A stretch of DNA of 64,000 nt from Capra hircus (GCF_001704415.2 NC_030823.1:76074458-76138457); one strand, 5' to 3'; numbered from the stretch's first letter, positions 43,506 to 55,945 are shown. The notes: a model not told the origin generated them from the letters alone. Numbers and translations: made by a program.

Positions 43506-44498
43506 CTTATTTCCAACTCAAATTGTAAATCTTTCATTTCCTTGAGAAAAGTGAAAACAGTTGGTGATACCATAGTCTTGTACCAGGTGGAACTAACAGC
43601 CTTGATAACTCTGAAGCATACACATGAGGATTTGTCCTTTCGAGACCACACACAAATCAAATCTTAATTTCAGGCTTAGAGGTTTTCTTACAGGTAAATC
43701 TTTAGAGGAGCTTATTTTTGGACTCACTGGTAGTTAACTAGCAAGAAAAGCAGTGCTGACCAAATACGACTCTCAACATTTTATAAACGCGATCTCCTGT
43801 AACAGGTACACAGCCATTATCAAGTCCGGTTCATATTGTGCTTGTTCATTTGTTTCCCAATATTTATCGTAAAAGCTACTGGCTGTCCTGTGCTAAGAGG
43901 GAATAGGTAGACTCCCCCTTGGCTGTTGTTCTGGTTTTAAGTACAAAGCCTGAGAAGGAAGGAGCCCAGGGCCCCTCCCGTGTCCCCGGCGCGGCAGGAT
44001 GAGCTGCCTGCGCCACGCTGCTCTTTGATGTCCCTTTCTACACTTTGTGTATTCAGAATCCTGCAGACTATCAAATCAGTGCTCCGACAATCCTCAGTCT
44101 CTAGTCTTAATAGAGGACAGTGGAATTATTAATAAGATTAAACCCAAAGTGCAAGTAATAGAGAGATTATCACATTTAGTTTTGTGGGATGGTGTCTCAC
44201 TTAAGTTGAAAGACAGGCACGTCGAATGTTTGGGTCATTTACTGTGATCCCAATAATGAAATCATACCAAAAAGGCTCAGCACAGGAGATGGTTGTAGGG
44301 CCTTCTCTTCTGGCCCTGCTGTATCTTTGTTCAGGTATAAAGCATAGTTTAGGCACAGCTGCTTCATCACACATGCATGCAAGGTTGGGGTTGGGGGAGA
44401 GGGAATGAGAGGAGGACCAAAGTACTGTAAGCAGTCTCTTCCTACAGGGGCATAGATGATCATGCTTGTGACTTTTGCATCAGTCAATCAGAAAGCCT
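43506..44498. other. PTPRC intron 2; small GC patch
   Basis: A short CpG-bearing patch (CCCCGGCGCGGCAGGATG) occurs at about 43985-44002. No exon recognised. Confidence 0.45.
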
Positions 44499-44510
44499 AG
44501 CTGCTGTAAG

Positions 44511-44785
44511 TGGAGAAGGCAGTGGCACCCACTCCAGTGCTCCTGCCTGGGAAATCCTATGGACGGAGGAGCCTGGTGGGCTGCAGTCCGTGGGGTCTCT
44601 AGCAGTCGGACACAACTGAGCGACTCCACTTTCACTTTTCACTGTCCTGCATTGGAGAAGGGAATGGCAACCCACTCCAGTGTTCTTTCCTGGAGAATCC
44701 CAGGGACGGGGGAGCCTGGTGGGCTGCCGTCTCTGGGGTTGCACAGAGTCGGCCACCACTGAAGAGACTGAGCAGCAGCAGCAGC
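44511..44785 (+). mobile_element. Bov-A2 SINE with 12-bp TSD
   Basis: Two monomers ending in (AGC)n. A perfect direct repeat AGCTGCTGTAAG lies at 44499-44510 and 44786-44797. Confidence 0.95.
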
Positions 44786-44797
44786 AGCTGCTGTAAG

Positions 44798-47509
44798 ACC
44801 ATCCACTTGTGTGTAAGGAGTAGGGTGAGAAAGCCTGGAACAACCAAGTAATCCATTTTCAGAGGTATTAGCTCAGTGATGGAGCAAGTATGACTTTATT
44901 TGCCCATTTTTTTTAAGGATAAAAGTTTGAATGAAGGGAATGACTTTCCATCTAAATAAAAGAGAACTCGAAACAGCTTTCCATGTGAGCAGCTGTGATG
45001 CTGGTTTGCTCGCTGGTGACTTGAGAACAAATGGAGCCCGCAAGTCTACAGATTTGAGAGAGGGAGGTTCTTATACAGAGAGGAAGACCATTTTCAGGGT
45101 GACTTACAATGCAAACTCACCAAAGCCTTTGCAATACAAGAGGATCCCTGTTCTCAGAATAGAAGGCGATGCTACATTGAGGGCCTCTAGAAGGTGCTGA
45201 TGAAAGAACCACAGGGGATGGCCAGTGCAGGGTCAGAGACAAGTAGAACCTCAGCGTTCTGGACGTGGAACAAGTCAGATAGAGTATGAGCAGAACTTCA
45301 AAGCTGAGGGAATAAGAATCACAAAAGCACCTTTAGTTGTCAAATGTAAAATTTGTGCCAGCTTTGTCACATTCTATTTTTCAGGAGTGCTGTAAAACTA
45401 AAGATATTGTCTATTAACATCAATTTAACTTTACATGTTTTCCCCATCTAGCTTAATCAATTTGCAAAACAAAAAAAGTGCATTAGGCTCAAGGAATCCA
45501 AAATGACTTTTGTGATCCTCAACAGAATGCCTTCTCTTAAACTAAATGTCAAAATGTACTTTCTAAGTATGGGGTGGTTACAGAGAATGAACCAGAAAGC
45601 ACTTCATAAAGTGCAGTGAAATGAAGTCATAGAAGGAATTCTTTAAGAATTTGGAAAGCCGTGAGGGAGTACGAAGTTCTGTTATTACTGTAATCATTAG
45701 CTCTCTTTTGGTTTTTCACTTTATGAATCGGAACAAAAGTTGAAATCTTGATTTAAAAAATAAAAAATGTTCTCATATTAATCTATAAATTGAATGGAAA
45801 TATGGAATATTCAGCCACTGTCAGTGTGTACACCTGTTTTGTGATCAAACTATTCTATAAATATCTGTATTTGCTAAAGACCAATGGACTAAAGAAAAGA
45901 AAAAAAAATCAGTGCAACCCACAAAGCCTTGGTTTTGTGGAATATTTGCTCTGATATCTGTTTTGTCAGTTTTTGAAAGAAAATTCTTATCATGGATCTA
46001 CATTTTTTTTTTTTTTGCTAAAAGAGTAATCTCTATATTTTAAACTGAAGTGTTTTATAATGTTATTTCTGAAAAAGAAATCCTGTGTCTTTTAATTCAC
46101 GCTTTATTCCATTCCACATTGAATGTAGAAAATATTGTTACAATTCTTTTAAAACTAAAGCTTAATTCATTTAAAAATCTAATTTGGCTTTCCTTGTCCA
46201 TGAATTTTATCAGAAGCAACACTTAAGGCTATCAGATACCATAGCCCGCCTTTCTTTCTAGGCTTCCATTTTATGGGCTGAACATCTGGATTTGATGGGC
46301 AGGAAAATATTTCCTTCCGCTGACTTTTTAAATAATCATTTCTTACAGATGCACATGCCTCATGTCTGTTAATAAAATGGACATGACTTTCATATCTACT
46401 GTTTTAACACATAGTGAATTATGGAATTTTCAATGACTTCTTTAAAACTAAATACCCTTTAAAATTCCTTATAAAAACAATATTAAGAGCCACTCTAAAA
46501 AATATTAGGATCACAGATGTTTTCCTTTAGAGTGTTAATTGATTTAAGATTCATCAAAATGTTGTTAAAACATCCAGAGGTCAACAATAATGATAGCACA
46601 TGGATCAGATTAAAATTCTTTTTGTACAAAAAAAGAGAGAGAGAAATGGTAGCTCATTTAATTCTGATTAAAAAATTAACTAGTGGGAAAATTAACAGCA
46701 GTCTGACATCTAAAAATGCCATTTGCCCTTTTTTTAATAAAGAAAGAGGATTTAAAATTAGGACTTAAAAGTTACATGGTAACCCTCCCCCACCAAAAAA
46801 TTTTATGTATACAGGTAACAGGTAATAGTTTGGTTTTTAGTGAACAGAGGAGAACTATACATTTTTTAAAAATCCTTTGTCCTCTTTTACAATTGTAGCA
46901 ATTAACCTACTGAGTGTTTTAGTCTTCAGAACAGAGCACATAACAAGCAGCATTAATCCCACTTTGGCTCTAAATGCATGAGTATGAGAATTCAAGTACT
47001 GATTAACTTTTCTTATCTATATTATCAAAGTTACTGATAATTAAGATCAGTGAAGGTTTTGGGGGACTTTTATCTCGGGAAATATATCATGGATTTTATC
47101 TGTCAAGCAAATTCCATTAACTGGGTAGCAACATCTTGCTGAGTACATGACTGATTTTCTTGTGTTTTCCTAGTATTTATATTGCATGTTTATGGTCAAA
47201 GTAAGTTAATATGTACATAGGATAGGAAAGGACCAGAAACACTTGTTTTCCTACTAAAATCATAGACACTGAGGATGCCTTTACTCCTTTCACTTTATTT
47301 TTAGATTACATATTTGAATCGTATTGCACGCTATGCTCTTCACTATTTACTGAGAGTCAAGTATTTGTTAGGCGCTGTTTTGTTTAAATTAGCAGCAATA
47401 TTTTCTGCTTCTTTTGGGGTTAGGATTCCCAGAGATGTTTAGAGAGAAAGAGGAAGGGAATTTGGAGACAATTATAATGTAAGGCATCATTGTTTATGTA
47501 ATGATAGAA
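44798..47509. other. PTPRC intron 2: repeat-poor AT-rich stretch
   Basis: About 2.7 kb with no ruminant SINE, BovB or recognisable L1. No exon seen. Confidence 0.5.
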
Positions 47510-47640
47510 TTTTAGAGTAAAGAAATCCTAAAAAGGACTTTAGAAATCATCTATTTAGCTCATCCACTTTACGAGTGAAAAAGACTGAAACTCAAGATCG
47601 TTTAAGACTTGCCCTGTGTTATATGCTCTAAAATGAGGAA
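47510..47640. mobile_element. Ancient CORE-type repeat fragment, family uncertain
   Basis: AAAGGACTTTAGAAATCATC, then CATCCACTTTACGAGTGAAA and ACTGAAACTCAAGATCG follow a common old mammalian repeat order (similar to MIR-type sequences). Confidence 0.4.
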
Positions 47641-47714
47641 CCCCAGTCCAGAAATGCTCTTGTACACCCTGAGGTTCATAGTGATTTGCCTGACAGAATG
47701 AAATGAATATGAGA

Positions 47715-47860
47715 TTAGACATTCAGGGACACGCTTTGAACCTTGACCCTGTCACCAGTTTCTGTTGCTTCAACTCTCTCAGACTCTTCTGGGTGGTGTT
47801 GAGTCAGTCACTTGATGTCCTCGGAGCTCAGTTCCCTAAAGTGAAATGAACGCAGTCTGA
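47715..47860 (+). mobile_element. MIR-like SINE fragment, diverged
   Basis: GAGTCAGTCACTTGATGTCC then CAGTTCCCTAAAGTGAAATG resembles the MIR core. Confidence 0.4.
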
Positions 47861-48779
47861 GTGTGGTGGGCGTTTTGGGCTGGATAATTGGGCTGTCTTG
47901 CGCATTGTACCACGTTCAGCAGCACCCCTGGTCTTTACAAATTAGACATCATAGCCTCCTTTGCCCCCTTCTCCCCTCCACCACGGTCAGTACCACCCAA
48001 AAAGTCTTTAGGCATTGCCAGTGGTCTGAGAGCAAAATCTCAGACCCTCATCACCTTCCTTGGGAACTAGTGGTTTAGCTGAAATCACTTCTTTAGGACT
48101 TTCCCAGCAGTAACGTTGTGCAATTTGGGAAGGACGTAACTCTTGGATGCTTCCAGGAAGGACATACAGAGCATTGTTCACCAGGAAGTTGGATGGGTTC
48201 CTGTTTAAAGTGACCAAAGGGGACACTGATTTTTTTTGTTGTTGTTTAGAAACTTAAAAGATCAGAAATATCCACAAATTTGAGAATTTTACTATAGCCG
48301 CAAGACAGTAAATAGTAAAAAGGTTTAAGAAGGCTCAACAGAACAATATAAAAACATCTCCCTTGTAAGGGCATCATTTTTTTCTTTTTTCCATGTAAGA
48401 ATTATCTGTGTATTTACCAGTTGTCCCAAAGGCAAAACAGCAATTCGGCCCCTATTTCACTGATGAGTAGAGACCCACTTCTAATCATAGGGGGCCACAA
48501 GGCATGTTCCTCTCTAAGAGCAGTTCAACTGTCTCAGGCAGTTGTCTCTGATAAGATGTTCTAGAACCAACCTTAAGTGTTTCCTGGTGAAAAGGGTCAC
48601 AGATGTGTTTGCATTGTTTACACAGGGATGAAAGAGATACCCACCATCCTCAGGTTTTAAACTAGAAGATACTGTTGCTTTCCTTCCTCTCTCTTTTTCG
48701 TCCTCAATATTTCCACCCCCTCCCACCCCCCATTGAATCCAGCACCTGCCAGGAGAATAGGAGAGGCTAATTCAGAACA
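47861..48779. other. PTPRC intron 2, nothing recognised
   Basis: No named repeat or exon. Confidence 0.45.
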
Positions 48780-49110
48780 AGGTGTGCTCGGGAGCTACCA
48801 AAGGGATCTCAGAAACTTGTCTAGCTAATGATGCAGCTCGGCTGGGCGCCGCGAGTTTAGGCTGTTGTTCACGCATTGCTGCGAGCTCCCCAAACAAGTG
48901 TACTGACTTAAGGTTTTATAGGAAATACGCGTCGTGGAGTTGGTGGGGGGCCTGGAACCCAAGGAACATTTAGTTGCTATAAAGTCGGAGCTGAGAACTT
49001 AAACAGGTTGGTTATGCTCTGCCAGATGGAGATAAAAATTGAGGCAGCCACATCCTGTGACTCGAAACTGAAAGCGGACACAGGCAGCCTTCTAGCAGGG
49101 AGCCGTAGCA
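48780..49110. promoter_or_regulatory. Candidate intronic enhancer or promoter in PTPRC intron 2
   Basis: A CpG-bearing patch (CTGGGCGCCGCGAG at 48843-48856 and TACGCGTCGTGG near 48927) is followed by a dense motif group: E-box CAGATG 49023-49028, GATAA 49031-49035, ETS-type ACAGGATG (minus, 49052-49059), and the IRF/ISRE-type GAAACTGAAAG at 49064-49074. These are the factor families that run blood-cell genes. Enhancer function is inferred from position and motifs only. Confidence 0.4.
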
Positions 49111-49779
49111 AAGTGCACTAGAGAAGGAGATTCAGTTAGAGAGGAAAGCCAGTTTTGTTTCAACTAGAAGATGTGTTTCTTGGGTTTATGGAACATTTAA
49201 AATACAGCATAGCATGGAATTAAGACCATTTTACACCAGTAGGTGTAAATAGTAAATAATAGTATAAAAGTACAATATTTACATGTATATGAATATTTAA
49301 ACTTAAGACTTTGATTTCCTACAGTAAAGAAAAGTTTGGGCTGATATTAAAAAAAAACACATTTGGTTATTACAGCAGAGAAAGTTACCTGTGTCTTTTC
49401 TCTAATCAGTGTTGATAATGAACTGTTTCAGAAAATTAAGTTTTTCCAAGTTTACTAATAGAGAAAAGAAGCTTTTCTGATCCTGAATACTCGCCAATAT
49501 GGTACTTTAATATTTTTTTTTTCATTAAAGAAATTCAAATTTTGTAACTAATTCCATTTTGTGTATTTATTGAAATCAAACAGTGAAGACTTTATTTCTC
49601 CCCAAGCTAAGGTAGAGAATGTCAAGAATAAACAATGTTTCTCTCTAAATAAAGATAGATTCATTAGGGATATTTGCCTATAATCTCAAACATATCTGAA
49701 TGAAGTAGACTGAGTTTTGTGGATAAAAATCAATTGTCATTAAAAATAAATAAACAGTGTTTTCATTTTTATCTCTCTT

Positions 49780-49880
49780 GCTTCTTCCGGGTTTCTGAAT
49801 GAGTCCGGAAGCAGAAGTGGCAAAGCACTGTGAGAAAACTTTGGCTCAGTTTTTTTCAATCTCCGCCCAGATGGAGATAC
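49780..49880. promoter_or_regulatory. Inverted pair of strong ETS motifs
   Basis: CTTCCGG at 49784-49790 and CCGGAAGC at 49805-49812 face each other as optimal CpG-containing ETS/GABPA-type sites. CCAGATGGAGATA at 49867-49879 repeats the same 13-mer found in the candidate enhancer at 49022-49034. Confidence 0.35.
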
Positions 49881-49959
49881 CAGAAGTCTGAGAGGAAAGT
49901 CCATTCTTGCTAAACATGCATTTCAGGGTTGCATCTCCACCGCGGCGCTTGGGCACCCT

Positions 49960-50321
49960 CAGTTCAGTTCAGTCACTCAGTCATGTCCAACTCTTTGCAA
50001 CCCCATGGACTGCAGCACACCAGGCCTCCCTGTCCATCACCAACTCCCAGAGTCCACCCAAACCCATGTCCATCCAGTTGGTGATGCCATCCAACCATCT
50101 CATCCTCTGTCTTCCCCTTCTCCTCCTGCCTTCAATCTTTCCCAGCATCAGGGTCTTTTCCAATGTGTCAGCTCTTTGCATCAGGTGGCCAAAGTACTGG
50201 AGTTTCAGCTTCAACATCAGTCCTTCCAGTGAACACTCAGGACTGATCTCCTTTAGGATGGACTGGTTGGATCTCCTTGCAGTCCAAGGGGCTCTCAAGA
50301 GTCTCCTCCAACACCACACTA
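49960..50321 (-). mobile_element. BovB 3' fragment, antisense
   Basis: Tail repeat CAGTTCAGTTCAG at 49960, extending into the coding end. The minus-strand frame at 49981-50349 is the BovB RT C-terminus and stays open. Confidence 0.92.
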
Positions 50322-50669
50322 CCTCTACCCATTCAAAATTTCTGCTCATGTGCTAACATCCCTGCTTTTATCTTGAACAAGTTCTTGTAGGTTTCTTGTT
50401 GCCATGGGCTTCCTCCAGGCCCCCTAAAATTCGATAAGCATAATTATACAGACTAGTCTAATTATGTTTAGATATTGAACTGTAGCCTGGTAACCAGCTC
50501 CGTGGCCTAGCCAAGTTTTTTTTTTTTTTTTTTTCTATATTCACATTTTTAGGAAAGAGGTTGATGTGCCTGTAGGTTGCAGCCTTCCGAATCCCCACAG
50601 GGATGTCTTCTGACCTGTCTCATGGGAATGCTCTTCCCTTGACATTTTAGTTTCTCTCGAAATATTGCA
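50322..50669. other. PTPRC intron 2, nothing recognised
   Basis: Poly(T) run at 50517-50534. Confidence 0.45.
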
Positions 50670-50896
50670 GGGCTTCCCAGGTGGCGCTAGAGGTAAAGAA
50701 CCCGTCTGTCAATGCAGGAGGCACAAGAGATGCTGGTTCGATCCCTGGGTTGGGAAGATTCCCAACCTTCCTTGGAGGAAGGTGCAGCAACCCACTCCAA
50801 TATTCCTGCTTGGAGAATCTCATGGACAGAAGAGCCTGGAGGGCTACAGCCCACGGCGTTGCCAAGAGTAGACATGACTGAACCACTAAACACAGC
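50670..50896 (+). mobile_element. Bov-tA SINE
   Basis: Sense unit starting GGCTTCCCAGGTGGCGCTAG. Confidence 0.92.
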
Positions 50897-52910
50897 ACGC
50901 ATGTAATCCTGTGAGTCCCTGCAAGGACTGACTTGTCCTTGTTGCTTTTATATCCTCAGCGGCAAATGCTTTCGCATTAGAGAGCGGTCTTTCAACACAT
51001 CTTTGCTGGATTCACAAGAAATGAATGAATGAACCCTTAACACTCTGAGGTTCCTTGTGAACACAGGAATATTTTAGACTGTTTTGTATAGAGACACTGA
51101 TACTGATGGCTGCTATTCTGAGAGAAAAATGGCAAACCTTTGGGTCTGAGTAAGATGGTATTATGTTACTTCTTTGTACGGGGGGGGGGGGGGGGGAGGG
51201 GGGCACAGAACAAAGCAGCACGCACCGAGAATAAATGAACCAGTGAAGGAAACCTGGAACGTAAATGCTTTGCGTCCTCCGCAATCGGAGGACACGGAGA
51301 CAGCAAGACACAGAGAGGCGGGGATGGTCCCTGTGACTGGCCAGTCTCTGGTGCGTGAGAAAAACATTTCCTCCGTGTGCAGTGGTTTGGGTCGTAGAGG
51401 CTTTTTACTTGGTCTTTTACAGACTAAGGTAATAAGTTTTCTGTGCCTTTCCTCCCCTTTCCTGTCCCTCACACCCCCAAAAAGCTGGTTAACACTTCAG
51501 CATTTGTAACCTGGGAATAGTAAATGAAGCACATCTGTCACACACACGTGCACACACAAACGCACAGATGATGAAGTGGTGAAATGGCTCTTCTGTTCTG
51601 ATGCGAGTTTCCGGAAAACCCTACTCATCCGGTCCCCCACAATGACTGTTGAGAACACGGCTCGGTGGTTGGAAGCTTTTCCCAATGATCAGAGAAGACA
51701 CCTTCCCTTGGGAGTAAGTCTCCAGAAGAAAGGACACTTGTTAGTGAGACTTGAGGATGTCAAGCTGAAAAAGCAACATGGTCCTACCTCGTGGCAGCAG
51801 ACAGCAAGCGTCTCCCCCGGCAGGCAGCGCTCTGCCTCGGCACTGGTGAACGAGAAAGGCCGTTTTCTACACGGCCTGGCTTTGTTAACAACATTTTTTT
51901 TTCAAAGTCTTAATGGTGAACTCAAAATTAGGGACCAAGTGATTTCAAGTAAAATAAACACATTCAGAGAAGTGAGATTCTATTTCCTTAAGATTGGAAA
52001 CCCAACATGGATCAGTGGAGGTGGCCGGTCCTGAGGTGCCTGGTCCTAAGCGGGTGTCCACATGGGCCCCACGTCTCTGGCGATCTGGTACCACATCCTC
52101 ACACTGTGATCTCCATCTTGTGCTCCTGCCTGTGGTCACTGCACACGTACAGTGTCACAGCAATTACTTGCTCACTTCCTACAAGGACTCAACAGATGTA
52201 CGCATCACTCTGAGCCCAGGGATGGAAGACACAGCAGTGGTGGGAAGTTTCTGGCCCCTCCCTACATGGAACCTCCTGTGTGATCCCCCCTGGAGACGTG
52301 GAGGGGACCGAAGCTTCAGGCAACAGCAGGTGGGGGCTGTCTCAAGAATCAGACAGTGTGTGTTTGATGACCAAGCCGATTTGGTCCTGAGGGTTAGGTG
52401 TCTTACTTTTTCCCATGGAACTAATTTTTAGTTTGTTGTCAAAGAAGAATGCTTGGGCAGTTTCTCTTTAAAATGCATATCATTATGCAGAAACCTTTGA
52501 CCATAGATATGTGACTATTTTAGACAGAGTCCCCGATCTGGAATTTCTGTGTCAAAGACCAGGAACAGTTTGAGTCTCTGCGTGAAAAGGCACAAAGAAC
52601 TTTTTAGAAAGATTTTCCTGCCGAGGCTCTTCCTGGCAAGGTATGGCAGTCTCTCATGTACATATGCCAGGGTTTACTTGCATCATTTTCAATGTGTTAA
52701 TTTTATAGGAGCAACTGGTACTCCTTAATGTGCCTACTTTGCATTTAGTTTGATACTGTTTTTTTTTTTTCATTTGCTTATCATCTTTTGCATTTCCTCT
52801 GTGAACTGCATTCTCCTAGTTTGCACATTTATCTTGGGTGCAGCTGTGTTTAAATTTTGATATAAAACTGAGTGGAAGAGAACAGAAACATATATGTATA
52901 TAACTCAGGG
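50897..52910. other. PTPRC intron 2; poly(G) run, otherwise nothing recognised
   Basis: Open frames at 51576-52034 (152 codons) and 51994-52431 (145 codons) overlap in different frames and show no domain, so they are probably chance. Compositionally a bit richer in GC near 51800-52330. Confidence 0.45.
51180..51203 (+). repeat. Poly(G) homopolymer, G17-A-G6
   Basis: Seventeen consecutive G, one A, then six G. Unusual length for a G homopolymer and prone to sequencing error. Confidence 0.85.
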
Positions 52911-53002
52911 AGATGGTGAAGGACAGGGACGTCTGATGTACTGCAGTTCATGGGGTTGCAAAGAGCCAGACATGACTTAGCGCCTGGACGACAACAACAA
53001 CA
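52911..53002 (+). mobile_element. BovB-derived 3' UTR fragment with ACA-rich tail
   Basis: GATGGTGAAGGACAGGGACG through CAGACATGACTTAGC, ending in GACAACAACAACAACAAG. Confidence 0.85.
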
Positions 53003-53223
53003 AGTATTTGTGAATGTTAGACGCAAATGTTGATACCAGCAGTAGAACCAGAACAATGAGTCTGCAGAGTCAAGACTTCCAAGTTATTGGAGGTGACATA
53101 GTCCAGAGGAGGAATCATATGTGCTTTGACCAATTTTCCTCTTCAAATGACTCTTAACCATTAGTTTCTGGAATGTTCAGGGGAGACTTGTGGGGCCATT
53201 AAGAAAACCAGCCTTTATCCTTC
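53003..53223. other. PTPRC intron 2, nothing recognised
   Basis: No named repeat or exon. Confidence 0.45.
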
Positions 53224-53686
53224 CAGTTCAGTTCAGTTCAGTTGCTCAGTCATGTCCAACTCTGTGACCCCATGGACTGCAGCATGCCAGGCCTCCCTGT
53301 CCATCACCAGCTCCAGAAATTTACTCAAACATTTCCATTGAGTTGGTGATGCTATCTAACCATCTCATACTCTGTCGTCCCCTTCTCCTCCTGCCCTCAA
53401 TCTTTCCAGCATCAGGGTCTTTTCCAACGAATCGGTTCTTTACATCAGGTGGCCAAAGTATTGGAGTTTCAGCTTCAGCATCAGTCCTTCCAGTGAATAT
53501 TCAGGACTGGTTTCCTTTAGGATTGACTGGTTTGATCTCCTTGCAATCCAAGGGACTCTCAAGAGTCTTCTCTAACACCACAGTTCAAAAGCATCAATTC
53601 TTCTGTGCTCAGCTGTCTTTATAGCCCAACTCTCACATCCATACATGACTACTGGGAAAACCATAGCTTTGACTAGACAGAGGTCC
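53224..53686 (-). mobile_element. BovB 3' fragment, antisense, ~460 bp
   Basis: Tail CAGTTCAGTTCAGTTCAGTT at 53224, reading into the coding end. Small deletions break the RT frame. Confidence 0.92.
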
Positions 53687-53989
53687 TTAAGAAATGGAAG
53701 TGACTTGGGCTGTGAACACAAAGCCTCTTCTCAGAGAACCTACCTCAGGCACAGTGGTCAGAGCGCATGCCCCTTGCTTGGGGAGAACTCTTCACTTTCT
53801 GCTTCACCCCAAACTTCTACCCGTAACCACATGCCAATCTGCCCCCTCCTCCAGCAGCCTCATGAGAACAGTATCTCAGCCAACTCTTTCATTTCCTTTC
53901 TCAAGGGAATTGCACAATCTGAATTGAAACAAATTTTAGAGGCCATTAATATCAATGAATCCATTTAGCACATACACTTCCTGTAGGGG

Positions 53990-54197
53990 AGATTTCCCTG
54001 GTGGCTCAAGTGGTAAAGAACCCACTTGCTGATGTAGGGGATGTGGGTTCAGTCCTCTGGTTGGAAAGATCCCCTGGAGAAAGAAATGGCAACCCACTCC
54101 AGTACTCCTGCCTGGAGAACCCCATGGACGGAGGAGCCTGGCGGGCTGCAGTCCATGGGGTCACAAAGAGTTGGACACAACTTAGCAACTAAGCAAT
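53990..54197 (+). mobile_element. Bov-tA SINE
   Basis: Sense unit starting GATTTCCCTGGTGGCTCAAG. Confidence 0.92.
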
Positions 54198-54429
54198 AAC
54201 TAAAAGAGGAAAGTCTGCTTTGGTGGTGAGCAGCTCAAATTATTTGAAATTACTGGTTTCAGAGCCTCTCCATTATGACTGGACCTCAGACATTTCAGTT
54301 CTAGTGCACCTTCTTAAACATTCTTTAAAGTAAACTCCACTCTTCAGCATCATTATGAACCTTGAAGAGTTTTCTTTATGTGGGTCACATCTCTACTGAC
54401 CATAATGAAAGAGAACACAGACTGTATAG

Positions 54430-54550
54430 TATTTATTTACTATTAATTTAATAATAGAAACAAACCCCATAGGTGTGAATATAAACAGTATTTATAATAA
54501 TATTTATTTAAAATAATAAATATTTATTATTTATTTAAAATAATCACATA
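54430..54550. repeat. AT-rich low complexity with direct repeat
   Basis: TATTTATTTAAAATAAT occurs at 54501-54517 and 54528-54544, in a tract made nearly only of A and T. Confidence 0.9.
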
Positions 54551-54656
54551 TTACAAAATAAGAATTTAGTAAGGCTAGTGGCAATGTTTTATATTTTTAC
54601 AAATCTCTTTAATGTCTGTCTTAGTAGAAATACTTGGATTCTCATATCTGCTTTTA

Positions 54657-54781
54657 CCTTTTTTTTTTTTTTTGCCACACCCCATGGCTTGTGGGATTTT
54701 AGTTCCCTGACCAAGGATTGAACCCAGGCCCTTGGCAGTGAGAGTGCTGAGTCCTAACCACTGGACTGCCAAAGGATTCCC
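54657..54781 (-). mobile_element. CHR-2-like SINE with TSD
   Basis: Antisense with poly(T) at 54659-54673 and head CTGGACTGCCAAAGGATTCC. CTGCTTTTAC and CTGCTTTTGC flank it. Confidence 0.85.
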
Positions 54782-54836
54782 TGCTTTTGCATTTTGGCTG
54801 TTGTTATAGCATATGCCATGTAGCCTCTGGGAATAT

Positions 54837-55107
54837 CTGCTGCTGCTAAGTCGCTTCAGTCGTGTCCAACTCTGTGCGACCCCCTAGATGGCAGCCCACC
54901 AGGCTCCCCCGTCCCTGGGATTCTCCAGGCAAGAACACTGGAGTGGGTTGCCATTTCCTTCTCCAGTGCACGAAAGTGAAAAGTCAAAGTGAAGTTGCTC
55001 AGTCGTGTCCGACCCTCAGCGACCCCATGGACTGCAGCCTACCAGGCTTCTCCATCCATGGGATTTTCCAGGCAAGAGTACTGGAGTGGGGTGCCATTGC
55101 CTTCTAT
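54837..55107 (-). mobile_element. Bov-A2 SINE, antisense
   Basis: Starts with CTGCTGCTGCTAAGTCGCTT and contains both monomers, ending GGTGCCATTGCCTTCT. Confidence 0.94.
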
Positions 55108-55689
55108 TTTCTACTAATGAGTGGGGGAAAAAAAAAGGGTGAAAAATAGGCTTTGCTGTGAAAATAGTTTTGGCCTTGAAGACACCTTGACAGATCCTTG
55201 GAGACCCTGTGAGTCTCCAGAACACACTTGGAGACCTACTGACTTAAACCAACTTGGTAAATTTCTTTCTCTTACATTGGCATAAAATAGGATGATACCT
55301 TCTCCCATATAATATTCCAAGTATTTGGATGTATTTCTTATATCCTCACCAACACTATTTTATCTCAGAAAAAAATATTCTACATTTTCTTAAATTTCTA
55401 TGCTTGCCATGTAGTATTTTATCCTCTGCTCCCCACACGATTGGGTTAACCTCTTTTGAATACTCCAGGATTTCAATTCCATTCTCAGTGTGGTATCCAG
55501 GGCTGGATCTGGCTCTTCAGACACCTAGGATCTTGACTCAGCAAACATGTGTCTTTCTAAGGATGACTATCAAGAAGTGGCCATGTCCAATTAATAGGCT
55601 AACTTTTTGCATTAAACCCTGGTGATCTCGGAGTCCGCATAATTGGGTTCCTATGACATATTTCTTCCATGCTATATTGGCTTCTAAAT
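55108..55689. other. PTPRC intron 2, nothing recognised
   Basis: No named repeat or exon. Confidence 0.45.
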
Positions 55690-55945
55690 AATAACATCAT
55701 CAGGAATAATCATTAAAATGACTGACACTATTCAGCACTTGAAATGTGCTATGTTGAATGCAGTATTCATTTACTCACCTAATTCTTACAACAGTCCTAT
55801 GGTACACATACATCTGTCCTCCCTATCTGATAGATAAAGAATGGGAAGTGTCGGGAAAGTGGGTAAGTTGTTTGAAGTTACATGGCTCATAGGAAGCAGG
55901 GTGGAGATGTGGTCTGAAACCTTTTGACTCTGGTTCATTTTGACC
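55690..55945 (-). mobile_element. MIR SINE, antisense, long
   Basis: TTACTCACCTAATTCTTACA, CTATCTGATAGATAAAGAAT and TAAGTTGTTTGAAGTTACAT follow antisense MIR order through the core. Confidence 0.65.

Noticed and set aside
51576..52431. Two long overlapping + strand frames (152 and 145 codons)
   Set aside because: No recognisable domain, low-complexity segments, and no splice or promoter context inside PTPRC intron 2.
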